This document shows, one piece after another, positions 5,643 through 6,651 of a stretch of DNA of 6,651 bases (the stretch's first letter is position 1; every line of letters begins with the position of its first letter). The DNA is from Pseudomonadota bacterium (GTDB lineage: Bacteria > Pseudomonadota > Alphaproteobacteria > Rhizobiales > Xanthobacteraceae). The notes beneath the pieces were generated by a model, which was not told where the DNA came from, did no database searches, and saw only the letters and a list, made by a program, of their open reading frames with translations. Position numbers and translations under genes: made by a program. The DNA is taken from NCBI GenBank assembly GCA_023386635.1, contig JAEWJH010000129.1, positions 1 through 6,651 on the forward strand. The letters run 5' to 3'.

Positions 5643-6651
5643 ATGACCGCTTCTTCCGTATCCGTTCACTCCCGCCGCCGGGCGGTTCGTCTCTGGCTGC
5701 TGATCGTCGCCGCGATGATGGTGCTTACCCTCGTGGTCGGCGGCGCGACGCGGCTCACCGAATCCGGGCTGTCGATCACCGAATGGAAGCCGGTGCTCGG
5801 CGTGGTGCCGCCGCTCTCCGATGCGGACTGGCAGACCGAGTTCCAGAAATACCAGTCGATCCCGCAATACCGCGAGGTCAACCGCGGCATGAGCCTCGAT
5901 GCATTCAAGACCATCTACTGGTGGGAGTGGTCGCACCGGCTCTTGGCGCGCACCATCGGCGCGGTGTTCTTCTTTCCGTTCGTCTTTTTCCTGTGGCGCG
6001 GCTGGATCGAGCCGCATCTGCGCAAGCGCCTGTGGCTGATCTTCGGCGGCGGCGCGGCGCTCGGCGCGGTCGGCTGGTGGATGGTGTCGTCGGGGCTGAC
6101 CGAGCGGACCAGCGTCTCGCAATATCGCCTCGCGTTCCATCTGACGCTCGCCTGCGCGATCTACGCGGCGATCGTCTGGACCGCGCAGCAGGTGATGCCG
6201 CGACCACCAGTCGTGGCGCCGGCGCGCACGCGCAATCTCGCGCTGCTGATCGCGCTCTTGGTGCTGGGGCAGATCTATCTCGGCGCGCTGGTCGCGGGGC
6301 TCGATGCCGGTCTCGTCTACAACACCTGGCCGCTGATCGACGGACATCTCATCCCTGACAGCGCGCGGCTGTGGTTCGACACGCCGTGGTGGCGCAACCT
6401 GTTCGAGAACCATCTCACGGTGCAGTTCCAGCACCGCATGCTTGCTTATCTGATCTGGATTCTGGCGATGCTGCATGCCGCCGATGCGCTGCGTCTGCCG
6501 CGCGGCGATCGCGGCCGGACGTTGGCGCTCATCGTCGCAGCGCTGGTGACGGTGCAGGCCGGCATCGGTATCGCGACGCTGCTGCTGGTGGTGCCGCTCG
6601 ATCTTGCGATCACGCATCAGGCGATGGCGGTGGTGGTGCTCACCGTCGCAG
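5643..6651 (+). CDS. ctaA: heme A synthase, COX15/CtaA family (3' end beyond window)
   Basis: 336 residues are present and the frame is still open at the window edge; the family is usually about 350-370 residues in related bacteria, so only a short tail is missing. The enzyme hydroxylates the C8 methyl of heme O to give heme A for aa3-type cytochrome c oxidase, in the inner membrane. Conserved blocks seen are GGATRLTESGLSITEWKP (33-50), FQKYQSIPQY (67-76), FKTIYWWEWSHRLLAR (88-103), YRLAFH (161-166), YNTWPLIDG (226-234) and QFQHRMLAY (261-269). The four expected heme-ligand histidines are H98, H166, H264 and H325, with E95 one turn before H98. There are about seven complete hydrophobic helices (near 16-34, 101-119, 131-149, 163-182, 197-220, 262-281, 292-317) plus the start of an eighth. 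The ATG gives the usual short basic N-terminus before helix 1; no other ATG lies just upstream in frame. Confidence 0.95.
   Translation, partial: MTASSVSVHSRRRAVRLWLLIVAAMMVLTLVVGGATRLTESGLSITEWKPVLGVVPPLSDADWQTEFQKYQSIPQYREVNRGMSLDAFKTIYWWEWSHRLLARTIGAVFFFPFVFFLWRGWIEPHLRKRLWLIFGGGAALGAVGWWMVSSGLTERTSVSQYRLAFHLTLACAIYAAIVWTAQQVMPRPPVVAPARTRNLALLIALLVLGQIYLGALVAGLDAGLVYNTWPLIDGHLIPDSARLWFDTPWWRNLFENHLTVQFQHRMLAYLIWILAMLHAADALRLPRGDRGRTLALIVAALVTVQAGIGIATLLLVVPLDLAITHQAMAVVVLTVA

Noticed and set aside
5541..6617. 358-codon minus-strand open frame opposite ctaA
   Set aside because: It is the antisense of a complete CtaA signature set; composition (His/Arg/Gln-rich) is typical of a shadow frame.

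Overview
The window looks like chromosomal DNA of an alphaproteobacterium, most likely a Bradyrhizobiaceae-type genome (Bradyrhizobium, Rhodopseudomonas, Nitrobacter, Afipia and relatives). The grounds are high GC by eye, strong G/C third-position bias, the protein families, and above all the palindromic intergenic repeats at about 4.7-5.2 kb. Their cores (CGTCATTCCGGG...CCCGGAATGAC and CATCCT...AGGATGAGG) match elements I remember as abundant in that family. The genus call is inference; no search was run.

Layout. (1) 93-2312 (+): a large Wzz/GumC/ExoP-type polysaccharide co-polymerase with a tyrosine-kinase-like cytoplasmic domain whose nucleotide-binding loop is degenerate. (2) 2328-3482 (-): a GNAT-fold acyltransferase of the CelD/BcsL (Acetyltransf_6) type, ending 15 bp from the end of gene 1. 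(3) about 3622-4683 (+): a NodB-type polysaccharide deacetylase, divergent from gene 2, with no ATG start and a possible 20-codon leader ORF that overlaps one candidate start. (4) 4684-5235: a gene-free stretch with at least four palindromic elements in a row plus two small hairpins. (5) 5236-5436 (-): a 66-residue two-helix membrane protein of the DUF2842 family. (6) 5643-6651 (+): heme A synthase CtaA/COX15, cut by the window end.

The first three genes form a cell-surface polysaccharide group: chain-length control and export, acyl modification, and N-deacetylation. They are not one operon, because gene 2 faces the other two. The last two genes belong to a separate respiratory neighbourhood, in which CtaA converts heme O to heme A for aa3-type cytochrome oxidase. 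The repeat-rich spacer separates the two neighbourhoods.

I found no RNA gene, CRISPR array, transposase or phage gene, and no wholly new system. The points most worth a second look are the inactive-looking kinase domain, the stacked palindromes with paired GAGAGAG...CCTCTC repeats around one of them, the leader-ORF/TTG overlap before the deacetylase, and the decamer tandem repeat against the ctaA start codon.
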